From the NCBI GenBank assembly GCA_019635415.1, contig JAHBZN010000006.1:87034-150783 (forward strand): DNA of 63,750 bases, given 5' to 3'. The notes under the pieces were generated by a model. It searched no databases and was not told the DNA's origin. It saw only the letters and a list, made by a program, of their open reading frames with translations. Both the position numbers and the translations under genes were made by a program. Below, in pieces: positions 16,957 to 27,200 of the stretch (position 1 is its first letter; the number at the start of each line of letters is the position of its first letter). The DNA is from Ramlibacter sp. (GTDB taxonomy: Bacteria; Pseudomonadota; Gammaproteobacteria; Burkholderiales; Burkholderiaceae_C).

Positions 16957-19900
16957 ATGCTGCGGGATAACCTGTTCCTGCTCTCCCTCGGGGTTCTGAT
17001 CGTCCTCGTGCTGGTGGTTCTCGGCCTGGTGCTGTATTTTGCAGTTCGTCGATCGACCACCAAAGCTTCCAGTGATCCAAAGATCGCCCGTTTGAGGTTT
17101 GATTCCCTGCGCAGCTCCTTCCGGCAAGCCGTGGAACTGATCGAGCAGAACATCGCATCACGTTCGGAGCGGTACAGCATTCCCTGGGTCATGGTCCTCA
17201 ACGAGGGCTCACGTCAGCACCAGTTGCCCATTGAGCAGTCGGGCGTGGCCAGCGCCCTCAGCTCCGAGGCGGCCATGGCCGCCACTGCACAGGGACTTTC
17301 GTGGCACTTTTTCGATCGCGGGGTTGTGATAGACATCCAGGGGGCCTACCTCGGCTCGCCCGATGATGAAGACGCCGCCGAGAAACCGTGGGACGAGTTT
17401 CTGGGGTTGTGCCGGAAGTACCGTCCGCAGCGCCCGTTCGATTCAGTGGTCATCACGGTGCCTGCAAGCCTGCTGCTGGACGACAACCCTGATGCTCGCC
17501 TAGAGCTGGGGAAGCTGGCCAAGCTGGCCCACAGGCGTCTATGGCTGGCCCAGAACCGGTTTGCCATGCGATTCGCGGTGTATGTGGTGGTGTCGGAGTG
17601 CGAGGAGATTGAAGGTTTTGCGCAGTTTGCGAGGGCTGTGCCGGACTCTGTGCGCGCGAGCATGCTGGGGTGGTCCTCTCCGTTCGATCTGTCAACAACC
17701 TATCAGTCGGCCTGGGTGCGCGACGGCGTTGACGCGGTGGTGCGCACCGTATCGGACACCAGTGCCGAACTGTTTGCCCTGAACACCGCGGCGGAAGACG
17801 CTGGCAAATTCTTCCTGCTGCCCTCGCGAATCGAGAAAATCAAGTCACAGCTGCAGCTGTATGTTGACGAGCTGATGAGGCCCAGTGCATACCACGAGCC
17901 TTTTTTCTTTCGCGGCATCTATCTGACCGGGGACAGCAGTGAATCGGCCCAGAAAGCGCTGGCCATGGACACAGGCGCCGCTGTGGATGGCGCGGGCTTG
18001 GATGGTGGTGGCGATCTGGTCTCCCAGCTCATGCGGGAACCGGCGTTTTTGCGGGATCTTTTCGAAAAGAAGATTTTCCTGGAATATGGCCTTGCGAGAC
18101 CTTCCCGTCAGCAACTAAGCCGGCCGGTCTTGAGCCGCGCCATGCGCTGGGCGGCCATCATTGTTCTGGGGACGTGGAGCATCGGCCTGGTTGTGGCGAC
18201 GGTCCAGCTGGATTCGCGGCACACTGAATTGGCGCGGGCCCTCGAGCAACTCCAGGCGGACGCCAACTATCGCGCCCGAGCTGCCGAGCGTGGCGAAATC
18301 ATTCCCACAGAATGGTACCGGCGCAAGGCCGTCGCGCTGTTGGCTGCGATTGAAAAGCTGGGCGTCGACACGCCGTGGACGATTTTCATGCCAGGGTCGT
18401 GGCATATGTTTGACGACCTGGAGGAGCGTGCGGGGGAGCGCATTGAGCGGGAGTTTGGCGAGATCGCCATCAACACGCTACGCAGGGAGCTCTACTCGCG
18501 GGCCTCGGAACTCACGGGCGTGAGCCAGGACAGCAGCACGGCAGAGCTGATCATCGGCGGAGAGTGCAACGTGCCCGCTGGCATTGCCGCTATTGCCGGG
18601 ACGCCACGCCGGCCCACTCTGGCCGTGGAGGATCTCCCTGAGTTTGCGGCCATGTTGCAGTATTTGACCTCGGTTGAGCAATTGGATCAGGCTACCCAGG
18701 CCATGCTACGGCTTCAGAAGCCGAGCCAAAATGAAGCCAACGACTTGCGTCTCCTCGTGAAGTACGCCTTGGGGGCCGAGTTGCCCGGCAATATCTCAAG
18801 GAGTGTGCTGTTCTTCCGGGGCGGGCCCGCCACGCTGAGCCTTACGCCCGTCCAGCAAGCGACCAGATGCACGCTTGGCAAGGGAATGAGTGCCCTGGAG
18901 GCCCGTCTTTTCGTCAACAACGACCTCCTGCTGTCTGAGCAGCGACTCGGCAAGCTGTCCGCAAAGCTTTTCATGGCCGATGGCGTGCCAGTTGGCTATA
19001 CCCAGACCGTGGACGCGTATCGCGAGGTGCTGGCGGCCATAAAGGAGCAGGAAGTCCTTCTGGCGTCGGGCAAGGGGGGATGGATGCGCCAGCCGTTCCT
19101 CAATCTGGGTCCCGCCTACGACCGCTTCATGGTGCGTATCGCCCAGGTGCGTCTGCTAGGCCCCGACGTGGCAGACCAGTCGCGTCTTCAAACAGCGTTG
19201 GCGTTCCAGCGCTTCAGTGCGGATTTTTCCTCCCGGATAGGGGGAGAAGGTCAGGGCGGCATAACGTGGCTCGACAAGGAGGCGCGCTTCGCGCTTTCCT
19301 CGGACCGGGTTGCCTTGCGTGACGCGCTGTCCGGACTGCTGAATCAGCCCTTCATGACGAATCCGCGAGACCAGGAATTGCCGGATGTGGCGTCCTCCCA
19401 GGCCTCCCTGGTCTGGGATACCCAGCGACTGGATCAGGCCTTGGCTCTGGGCGATGTCCGCAAGCGCTACCTGACCGAAGGCTTGCCCAAATTCCCGCCC
19501 GCTGTCCGTCCGGGCATCGAGACTTTTGTGAATGCGCAGTTTGCACGGCTGGTCAACGATCAGGTCAACGAAGCGCTCTCCGTCACTGCGCGAATGGAGC
19601 CGGGCGCGGCGGCAGATATTGCCTCCTTTGATGCCTCACGCTCCCGGTTGATCAAGGTGCAGGCGCTGCTGGCCGAGCTCGGCGCGCGGGGCCGGGCCGA
19701 CAACTTGCGGGGGCTGATTTCACGCGATGCGATCGCCCGCCTGCGCTATGTGGATGAAAGCCTGAGCCGGTCAGAGCTGTACTCGATACGGGGACGCGAC
19801 TTCAAGGGCTGGAACGGCGAAAAGGGCCCTCTGCTGCAAGCCTTCGGGGTCCAGGATGTGGCCGGCATGCAGCAGTACCTGGCCCAACAGTTCAATCGGG

Positions 19901-21009
19901 CAGACACCTTGGACAAGCTGGCCGAGAGTTACATCGCGTCACTCGACCTGCCTGCGCCGGGACCGATCACCCTGAGGTGGCAGGCCATCCATCGGGACCT
20001 GGAGCGCTATCGCCTGAAGAATCCCAATAGCAGCCTGGTGCTGCTTGAGCAGTTCCTGCTGACCCTGGGCCCGGAGCTTGATCGCTTCAACTGCTCGGAG
20101 AAGCTCGCAGGGAAGGGGCCGGGCAGCCGTGCGGTGGACTATTTTGGCGAGCGCTACCAGCACATCTACACCAGCCTCCTGTCGCGTTGTGGCGAGCTGA
20201 AGGCGCGTGACCAGCAGGAGCAGTGGGCGCAGTTTGCGGGGAATTTCAACCGGACGGTTGCGGGGCGCCTGCCGTTCAGCCAGTCAGTCTCCCGGGATGT
20301 TCTGCCTGCTGATTTCGATGAGGTGGGGCAACTCATCAAATCGTTTGATCGCGCCGCCCGCACGCTCAAGGACATTACATCCGACGTGGGCGTTCGCAAT
20401 ACGCAGCAGGCGTTGTCCGCCAAGCGCTTCGTGGACCAGTTTGAACGGGCAAAAGCGTTTCTGCAGCCGCTGTATCCCGCAGAGGACGGGGCGGCGTCGG
20501 GATACGACGTCGCTGTCGAGTTCCGTGCCAACCAGCAGGCGGAAATTGATGGCAACAAAGTGATCGACTGGACGCTGGAAATCGGCGGCCAGGTTTTGCG
20601 GTTGCGGGATGGCCCCAAGGTGCTCAAATGGGAGCCCGGTACGCCCGTGACGTTGACCCTCAGGTTGGCGAAGGATTCGCCGTTGACGCCGGTGCAGGAC
20701 CCGCAACAGCCCGCTTTGCTGGCCGATGGCAAGGCTGTGATCTTCCGCTACACCGATCCTTGGGCGCTGGTGACCATGATCCAGCGACAACGCGAGCCCG
20801 ACGGTGCCTTGCGCGCGGACAGCCGGTCGCAGTTGCTACGAATGGACTTCCCGCTGGTGAACGTTTCTGGCAACGACCCCCGTACCCAGGGCATCGAAGC
20901 GCGTTCACGGGTGTATCTGAGATTGACTCTTTCCGCGGTGGGCAAGAAAACACCGGTCGCGTGGCCCGGAATCTTCCCGGTGCGGGCCCCCGAATGGAAT
21001 CGCCCCTAG
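16957..21009 (+). CDS. tssM: T6SS membrane-complex protein TssM (IcmF)
   Basis: 1350 residues from the ATG at 16957 behind GGAGG; an in-frame GTG at 16945 overlaps that ribosome site. An N-terminal hydrophobic segment (about 6-28) precedes a cytoplasmic domain, a second transmembrane helix lies around residues 395-415, and a long periplasmic part follows with IcmF and C-terminal domains. TssM spans the envelope and binds TssJ and TssL. In many TssM proteins a Walker A loop follows the IPW motif; here the stretch after IPWVMVLN (about 75-90) reads EGSRQHQ, so the nucleotide site looks lost. Otherwise complete. Confidence 0.93.
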   Translation: MLRDNLFLLSLGVLIVLVLVVLGLVLYFAVRRSTTKASSDPKIARLRFDSLRSSFRQAVELIEQNIASRSERYSIPWVMVLNEGSRQHQLPIEQSGVASALSSEAAMAATAQGLSWHFFDRGVVIDIQGAYLGSPDDEDAAEKPWDEFLGLCRKYRPQRPFDSVVITVPASLLLDDNPDARLELGKLAKLAHRRLWLAQNRFAMRFAVYVVVSECEEIEGFAQFARAVPDSVRASMLGWSSPFDLSTTYQSAWVRDGVDAVVRTVSDTSAELFALNTAAEDAGKFFLLPSRIEKIKSQLQLYVDELMRPSAYHEPFFFRGIYLTGDSSESAQKALAMDTGAAVDGAGLDGGGDLVSQLMREPAFLRDLFEKKIFLEYGLARPSRQQLSRPVLSRAMRWAAIIVLGTWSIGLVVATVQLDSRHTELARALEQLQADANYRARAAERGEIIPTEWYRRKAVALLAAIEKLGVDTPWTIFMPGSWHMFDDLEERAGERIEREFGEIAINTLRRELYSRASELTGVSQDSSTAELIIGGECNVPAGIAAIAGTPRRPTLAVEDLPEFAAMLQYLTSVEQLDQATQAMLRLQKPSQNEANDLRLLVKYALGAELPGNISRSVLFFRGGPATLSLTPVQQATRCTLGKGMSALEARLFVNNDLLLSEQRLGKLSAKLFMADGVPVGYTQTVDAYREVLAAIKEQEVLLASGKGGWMRQPFLNLGPAYDRFMVRIAQVRLLGPDVADQSRLQTALAFQRFSADFSSRIGGEGQGGITWLDKEARFALSSDRVALRDALSGLLNQPFMTNPRDQELPDVASSQASLVWDTQRLDQALALGDVRKRYLTEGLPKFPPAVRPGIETFVNAQFARLVNDQVNEALSVTARMEPGAAADIASFDASRSRLIKVQALLAELGARGRADNLRGLISRDAIARLRYVDESLSRSELYSIRGRDFKGWNGEKGPLLQAFGVQDVAGMQQYLAQQFNRADTLDKLAESYIASLDLPAPGPITLRWQAIHRDLERYRLKNPNSSLVLLEQFLLTLGPELDRFNCSEKLAGKGPGSRAVDYFGERYQHIYTSLLSRCGELKARDQQEQWAQFAGNFNRTVAGRLPFSQSVSRDVLPADFDEVGQLIKSFDRAARTLKDITSDVGVRNTQQALSAKRFVDQFERAKAFLQPLYPAEDGAASGYDVAVEFRANQQAEIDGNKVIDWTLEIGGQVLRLRDGPKVLKWEPGTPVTLTLRLAKDSPLTPVQDPQQPALLADGKAVIFRYTDPWALVTMIQRQREPDGALRADSRSQLLRMDFPLVNVSGNDPRTQGIEARSRVYLRLTLSAVGKKTPVAWPGIFPVRAPEWNRP

Positions 21010-21024
21010 AGCGGAAAGGACACG

Positions 21025-22143
21025 ATGGAACGCGAACGGTTTGCCCCTGAGACTGCGCCGCTGCTGGTTTCGATAGCCCCTGATGCTCCCTGCGGAGTGT
21101 CCTTGCGCTATGACCCCGTTTTTCTCATGCTTCGCCAGGCTCGGGAAGAGGATGATCCGACCTTGCCTATGGGGGAGTGGGAGCGGCCTCTCAAAAAAGC
21201 CGATTGGCGAGCCATTGCCACGCAATGTTCGGCACTTCTGGCGGCGCGCAGCAAGGATTTCCAGCTCGCGGCCTGGCTGTGCGAAGCCTGGGTCCATCAG
21301 CACGGGATTGACGGCTTCGTTGCCGCCGTCGAGGTTCTCAATGGATTGGTGGACCAATTCTGGGAAGACGTTCACCCCCGAATCGAGGAGGGCGACGCTG
21401 ATGCCCGTGTCGCCCCGTTTGTCTGGATGAACGACAACCTGTCCATGGTCCTGAAGCTGCGTGTGCCGTTGCTGATGCTCCAGGACCGGCGGCCACCTCA
21501 GTTCAGCCTGGCTGAGTGGGAGGAGGTCGTTGCCGGGGCCCCGCCTCGTGAAACTGATGAGTCCGACCAGCCTTTCACGCGTGAGTCACTGATTGCGGAA
21601 GCGGGGGGCCAGGGCCTGATCTGGCTGGATGGCCTTCGCGAGAGTCTGGAGCAAGCCATGCCTCAATGGGATGCGCTGGCCAGGAAGCTCGACGACAAGC
21701 TCGCGCTGGACGCCCCCAGTCTGGGCAAAGTGAGCGATGTGCTGCGCAAGATGCACAGGGCCTGCTTGAGCCTCATGGATGGCCGCAGTCCACGGGCCGC
21801 CACCCCCGCATCGGCGGTGGTGACCGAAACAACCGATTTGTCCCCCATGCCCGAGGAGACGCAGATGTCTGCAGAGGACTCTTTCACTGAAATCCCCATG
21901 CAGGCACAGGTGTCGTTGCCCACCGGGCCGATATCAAGCCGGGCTGAGGCCTATCGCCTGCTTGAAATGGCCGCCGAGTACCTGCAGCGCACCGAGCCCC
22001 ACAGTCCGACCCCTTATCTCGTGAAACGTGCCGTGACCTGGGGTCAGATGTCGCTGGCTGACCTCATGCAGGAAATTGTCCGCGAAGAAGGCGACTTGAA
22101 CCGCTATTTCTCGTTGCTCGGCCTGAACGTGCCGAGAGACTGA
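21025..22143 (+). CDS. tssA: T6SS protein TssA (ImpA N-terminal domain)
   Basis: 372 residues. ImpA_N domain at the N-terminus (PCGVSLRYDPVF near 24-35; LAAWLCEAWV and FWEDVHPRIEEGDAD). A variable linker with several Thr, Ser and Pro residues lies around 255-295. The conserved C-terminal domain carries SRAEAYRLLEMAAEYL, EPHSPTPYLVKRA and an acidic region. TssA proteins with this type of C-terminus guide baseplate docking and tail assembly. Last gene of the T6SS operon, 15 bp after tssM and 7 bp from the convergent tRNA gene. Confidence 0.9.
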   Translation: MERERFAPETAPLLVSIAPDAPCGVSLRYDPVFLMLRQAREEDDPTLPMGEWERPLKKADWRAIATQCSALLAARSKDFQLAAWLCEAWVHQHGIDGFVAAVEVLNGLVDQFWEDVHPRIEEGDADARVAPFVWMNDNLSMVLKLRVPLLMLQDRRPPQFSLAEWEEVVAGAPPRETDESDQPFTRESLIAEAGGQGLIWLDGLRESLEQAMPQWDALARKLDDKLALDAPSLGKVSDVLRKMHRACLSLMDGRSPRAATPASAVVTETTDLSPMPEETQMSAEDSFTEIPMQAQVSLPTGPISSRAEAYRLLEMAAEYLQRTEPHSPTPYLVKRAVTWGQMSLADLMQEIVREEGDLNRYFSLLGLNVPRD

Positions 22144-22150
22144 CTGCGGT

Positions 22151-22226
22151 TGGTGCGGCTGGCGGGGATCGAACCCACGACCCTTGGCTTCGGAGGCCAA
22201 TACTCTATCCACTGAGCTACAGCCGC
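22151..22226 (-). tRNA. tRNA-Arg, anticodon CCG
   Basis: On the minus strand a complete cloverleaf can be drawn. The acceptor stem GCGGCTG pairs with CAGCCGC. The anticodon stem TTGGC/GCCAA encloses the loop CTCCGAA, giving anticodon CCG (codon CGG). The T-loop is GGTTCGATCC. The CCA end is encoded (22151-22153), with discriminator A at 22154. It lies 28 bp downstream of the tetR gene on the same strand and convergent to tssA, with no terminator between, so T6SS read-through would be antisense to it. Confidence 0.96.
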
Positions 22227-22254
22227 ACGTGTGTTTGGTCAAAACAGCCCGCTA

Positions 22255-22899
22255 TTATCGCCGATCCCCGCCCCCCGGCGTGTCAGACAGGCCGAGACCG
22301 CTCAGATAGAGGTCCATCGATTGCTTGCCTGTGGTGACCAGGTCAAAAGCATCGGGGTCGAGCAGCCAGTTCTGGATGAGGCCGTCGATCAGGGCGTGCA
22401 GGCCGCGCGCGGCCAAGGCCGGGTGGCGCAACCGGACGCCGCGGGCGGTTGCCGCGCGTCGCAGGTCCTGCTGGATCCGCGCCAGGCATTCGCCGCGCAC
22501 GCTCAGATGGCGTTCACGGACAGCACTGAGTTCTTCGACATATTCGACCTTGTGCGTGACGACCTCGAAGACCCGTCGGGTTTGTGCGTCGCCGGCGATG
22601 CGGGCCAGTGCGTTCAACAGGGCCATGCGCATGTGGGTCAGGGAGTCGGTTGACCCGTCTCCATCTTCATCGCCCAGCAGTGCGTTTTCCATGGGGAGCG
22701 TCACCCGCTCCATCATGGCGTTGAACAGATCAGCCTTGTCCTTGAAATGCCAATAGATGGCGCCGCGCGTGGTGCCGGCGGCCTGCGCGATATCGTGCAA
22801 TGAGGTGCGTGACACCCCCTTGGCCTGGAACAGCATCTCGGCGCCATCCAGCAGGCGGTTGCGGGTGGCCAGGGCCTCCTCCTTGGTGCGGCGTGCCAT
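22255..22899 (-). CDS. TetR-family repressor of the RND efflux operon
   Basis: 214 residues from the ATG at 22899 (MARRTKEEA start, as in AcrR/TtgR proteins); further upstream codons would run into the operator. The N-terminal helix-turn-helix spans about residues 10-55, with GVSRTSLHDIAQAAGTTRGA and the typical YWHFKDKADLF. The C-terminal half is the drug-binding, dimerising TetR domain. It is divergent from acrA with a 144-bp gap containing an inverted repeat. Likely role: repress acrA-acrB-oprM and itself until a hydrophobic drug binds. Confidence 0.92.
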   Translation of the reverse strand: MARRTKEEALATRNRLLDGAEMLFQAKGVSRTSLHDIAQAAGTTRGAIYWHFKDKADLFNAMMERVTLPMENALLGDEDGDGSTDSLTHMRMALLNALARIAGDAQTRRVFEVVTHKVEYVEELSAVRERHLSVRGECLARIQQDLRRAATARGVRLRHPALAARGLHALIDGLIQNWLLDPDAFDLVTTGKQSMDLYLSGLGLSDTPGGGDRR

Positions 22900-22941
22900 G
22901 TTCTTGCGGTTTCTCCTGTCAGATGCCGTCATTGTTCGGCC

Positions 22942-22979
22942 TTGCCTGCAATATACATTCAAACTTGTATGTATATACT
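22942..22979. promoter_or_regulatory. tetR-acrA intergenic operator and promoter
   Basis: A 22-bp inverted repeat, ATACAT (22953-22958) and ATGTAT (22969-22974) around a 10-bp centre, closely resembles AcrR/TtgR operators built from TACAT/ATGTA halves. A -35-like TTGCCT (22942-22947) and -10-like TTGTAT (22965-22970) with 17-bp spacing, and a TATACT at 22974-22979, overlap it. Binding there would block RNA polymerase in the acrA direction. Confidence 0.6.
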
Positions 22980-23043
22980 GGCGACCTGCCCGCTTGCGGC
23001 CAGGTCGCCGCCGATCTGGCCTTGCCACCCCCTAAGGAATCCT

Positions 23044-24279
23044 ATGCCTGCCTTGAGCACCATCAAGTCTGTCCCATTTCCGTCTCGTTTGTGGGGCGCT
23101 CGAGCCCTTGTGGCTGTCGCTCTCGCCACCACACTGTCCGCCTGCGACAAACCGGGTGGTGGTGCTGGAGCTGCGGGGGCGTCCATGCCGCCAGCGGAGG
23201 TCGGAGTGGTTGTCGTGGCGCCCACGGACGTTGGCCTCACGACGGAGTTGCCGGGCCGTCTCGAGGCCTCGCGGGTCGCACAGGTGCGCGCGCGCGCGGC
23301 GGGCATCCTGCAGAAGCGGTTGTTCCGCGAGGGCAGCGATGTGCGGGCCGGCCAGGCCCTGTTCCAGATTGATGCTGCCCCCTATGCGGCTGCCTATGAG
23401 AGTGCCCGTGCGGCCATGGCCAAGGGTGAGGCCAACCTCGCCCAGGCCGAGAGTCTCGCACTGCGCTACAAACCGCTGGTGGAGGCGAACGCCATCAGCA
23501 AGCAGGACTACGCCAACGCCGTCACGGCGCAGAAGCAGGCCCAGGCCGACCTGGCGATGAGCAGGGCGGCGGTGCAAACGGCGAAGATCAATCTGGACTA
23601 TGCCTCGGTGGTCGCGCCCATATCCGGTCGCATAGGCCGGGCGCTGGTGACTGAGGGCGCGCTGGTGGGGCAGGGTGAAGCCACGCAATTGGCCGTCATT
23701 CAACAGATCGACCCGATGTACGTCAATTTCACGCAGTCGGCCGCCGAGGTTCTGAGCCTGCGGCGGGCGATGGAAAGCGGGCAGTTCAAAAAGGCGACCG
23801 GGGGCGAGGCCGCCAGCGTGCGGCTCGTGCTCGAGGATGGCACGGAATACAAGAAGCCCGGCAAGCTGTTGTTCTCGGACCTTTCGGTCGACCCGACCAG
23901 CGGGCAGATCACCCTGCGGGCGGAGGTGCCCAATCCCTCGGGGGCCCTGTTGCCAGGCCTGTACGTGCGGGTGCGGCTCGAACAGGCCACCGCCGGCAAT
24001 GCCATCCTGCTGCCTCAGCAGGCCGTGACCCGGTCGGGCCAAGGCGACTCGGTGATGGTGGTGGAGCCTGACGGCAGCGTCAAGCCACGGCCCGTGAAAG
24101 TCAGCGGCGCCCAGGCAGGGCAATGGGTGGTGCTGGATGGCCTGAAGGCCGGGGATCAGGTCATGGTGGACGGATTCCAGAAGCTGCGTCCCAACACTCC
24201 CGTCAAGGCCGTCCCCTGGCAGCCGTCGGGCAGCAAGGCCACACCTGCGGCGGCGCCGGCATCGGCCGCCAAGTCGTAA
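23044..24279 (+). CDS. acrA: RND efflux periplasmic adaptor (AcrA/MexA type)
   Basis: 411 residues from the ATG at 23044 behind AAGGAAT. Lipoprotein signal with lipobox LSAC (cysteine near residue 34). Adaptor architecture: beta-barrel and lipoyl halves (VRARAAGILQKRLFREGSDVRAGQ), alpha-helical hairpin with ISKQDYANAV, then the lipoyl return (VVAPISGRIGRALVTEGALV) and membrane-proximal domain. It links the inner-membrane pump to the outer-membrane channel. First gene of a three-gene operon opposite the TetR repressor. The acrA symbol is by family; substrates are unknown. Confidence 0.93.
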   Translation: MPALSTIKSVPFPSRLWGARALVAVALATTLSACDKPGGGAGAAGASMPPAEVGVVVVAPTDVGLTTELPGRLEASRVAQVRARAAGILQKRLFREGSDVRAGQALFQIDAAPYAAAYESARAAMAKGEANLAQAESLALRYKPLVEANAISKQDYANAVTAQKQAQADLAMSRAAVQTAKINLDYASVVAPISGRIGRALVTEGALVGQGEATQLAVIQQIDPMYVNFTQSAAEVLSLRRAMESGQFKKATGGEAASVRLVLEDGTEYKKPGKLLFSDLSVDPTSGQITLRAEVPNPSGALLPGLYVRVRLEQATAGNAILLPQQAVTRSGQGDSVMVVEPDGSVKPRPVKVSGAQAGQWVVLDGLKAGDQVMVDGFQKLRPNTPVKAVPWQPSGSKATPAAAPASAAKS

Positions 24280-24294
24280 GAGGAGCCATCGCAC

Positions 24295-27200
24295 ATGGCG
24301 AAATTTTTCATTGACCGGCCAATCTTTGCCTGGGTGATCGCCCTGTTCATCCTGGTGATGGGGGCTGTTGCCATTACCAAGCTTCCGGTGGCCCAGTATC
24401 CGTCGGTTGCCCCGCCGTCCATCGTCGTCTCGGCGACCTATCCCGGCGCGTCCGCGCAAACGCTGGAGGACAGCGTGATCAGCGTGATCGAGCAGGAGAT
24501 GAATGGCTCCCCCGGGCTGATCTACATGGAGTCGGTCACGCAGGCCAACGGCGGAGGGCAAATCACCCTGAGTTTTGAATCCGGCACCAATGCCGACCTG
24601 GCCCAGGTCGATGTGCAGAACCGCCTGGCTCGCGCCTCACCCCGGCTGCCGGCGGCTGTCACGCAACAGGGGGTCCGGGTCGACAAGGCCCGGTCGAACT
24701 TCCTGCTGTTCACCATCCTGTCTTCGGACAACCCGGCCTATGACCCCGTGGCGTTGGGGGACTACGCATCGCGCACGGTCCTGCCCGAGATTCAGCGCAT
24801 CCCCGGCGTGGGACAGGCCCAGCTCTTCGGCACCGAACGTGCGATGCGGGTCTGGCTCGATCCGGCCAAGGTGGCCAGTTTCAACCTGTCTGCTGCCGAG
24901 ATCACCGCCGCCATCCGGGCGCAGAATGCCCAGGTGTCGTCCGGCACCATTGGCGACCTGCCTAACGTCGCCGGACAGGGCATCGCAGCCACCGTGGTGG
25001 TCAATGGCCAGCTCAGTTCCCGGGAGCAGTTCGGCAACATCGTGTTGCGCGCCAACACCGATGGGTCCACCGTGCGGCTCAAGGACGTTGCGCGTCTGGA
25101 ACTCGGGGCCCAGACCTATGCCACCTCGGCGCGCCTGAACGGCAAGCCGTCCACGGGCATTGGTGTCCAGCTCTCCACCACCGGCAACGCTTTGGCCACC
25201 GCCAAAGCCATCCGCAAGCGCATGGAGGAACTGTCCCGCTTCTTCCCCCAGGGGGTGAAATGGGACATCCCGTACGACAGCTCGCGCTTCGTCAATATTT
25301 CCATCTCGCAGGTCGTCGAAACCCTGGTGGAGGCCATGGTCCTGGTGTTCCTGGTCATGTTCCTGTTCCTGCAGAACCTGCGCTACACCGTGATTCCGAC
25401 GATTGTGGTCCCGGTGTCCCTGCTCGGTACCTTCGCCGTGCTGTTGGCCATGGGATTCTCGATCAACGTGCTGACCATGTTTGGCATGGTGCTGGTGATC
25501 GGCATCGTGGTGGATGACGCCATCGTCGTCGTCGAGAACGTGGAGCGCATCATGAGCGAGGAGGGCCTGCCTCCGCGCGAGGCGACGCGCAAGGCCATGG
25601 GCCAGATTTCGGGAGCCATCGTGGGCGTCACCGTGGTCCTGGTTTCCGTGTTCGTGCCACTGGCCTTCTTTGGTGGCGCGGTGGGCAACATCTACCGGCA
25701 ATTCTCCGCGGTGATGGTGGCGTCGATCCTGTTTTCGGCTTTCATGGCGCTTTCGCTGACGCCGGCCCTCTGCGCGACCTTGCTCAAACCCGTGGAGGCC
25801 GGGCACCATCACGAAAAGCGGGGCTTCTTCGGCTGGTTCAACCGGGGTTTCTCCCGCACGGCCAAAGGCTACGAGGGGTTCGTCTCGCGGCTGCTGCGCC
25901 GTGCCGCGCGGTACCTGGTGGTGTATGCCGCCATCATCGGCGCCGTGCTGTTCCTGGGCGCGCGGCTGCCTTCGTCGTTCCTGCCCGCCGAGGACCAGGG
26001 CTACATGCTGGTCAATGTGCAGTTGCCCCCCGGGGCGACCATCACGCGGACCACCCGTGTGATGGAGCAGGTGGAAGCCTTCATTCTCAAGCAGCCCGAG
26101 GTCCAGAGCATGGTTGGGGTCCTGGGGTTCAGCTTTTCGGGACAGGGCCAGAACGCGGCGCTGGCTTTTGTCACGCTCAAGGACTGGTCGGAGCGCAAGG
26201 GGCCGCAGCACACGGCCCAGGCCATTGCGGGACGCGCCTTCGGGGCCTTGTCGGGCGTGCGCGATGCATTCATCTTCGCGCTGAGTCCTCCGGCCATTCC
26301 TGAGCTCGGCACGGCGTCGGGGTTCAACTTCCGGCTGCAGGATCGGGGGGGCAATGGCCATGCCGCGCTGCTGGCTGCGCGCAACCAGTTGCTCGGGGCC
26401 GCGGCCAAAAGCAAGGTGCTGGCGGGTGTGCGGCCCGATGGGCTTGAAGACGCCCCGCAGCTGCAGCTGGATATCGACCGCGACAAGGCGCAAGCGCTGG
26501 GGGTGGGCTTTGATGCCATCAATGCGGCGCTGTCCACGTCGCTGGGGTCCAGCTATGTCAACGATTTCCCCAATCGTGGCCGGCTTCAGCGGGTCATTGT
26601 CCAGGCCGACGCCAAGGATCGCATGCAACCCGAGGATTTGCTGAAGCTCAATGCCGTCAACGTTCGTGGCGCGGCGGTGCCCCTTTCGGCCTTTGCCACC
26701 ACCCGGTGGATCAACGGCCCCATGCAGACCATCCGCTACAACGGCTACCCCGCCATGCGGATCTCCGGTGATGCGGCGCCTGGCCGCAGCACGGGTGAGG
26801 CCATGGACGAAATGGAGCGTCTGGCGGGCCAGTTGCCGCCGGGCTTCGCTTTTGAGTGGACGGGGCAATCGCGGGAAGAAAAGCTCTCGGGCGCGCAAGC
26901 CTTCATCCTGTTGGGCTTCTCGCTGCTGGCTGTATTCCTGTGCCTCGCCGCACTGTATGAAAGCTGGTCGATCCCGCTGTCGGTGATTCTGGTGGTGCCG
27001 CTGGGCATTCTGGGGGCACTGCTGGGCGCCAACCTGCGCGGCTTCTCCAACGACGTGTACTTCAAGGTGGGCTTGATCACCATCATCGGCCTGTCCGCGA
27101 AAAACGCGGTGCTGATCATCGAGTACGCCAAGGACCTGCATGCACAGGGCAAGGGGCTGGTCGAAGCGGTGCTGCAAGCCTGCCATCTGCGATTCCGCCC

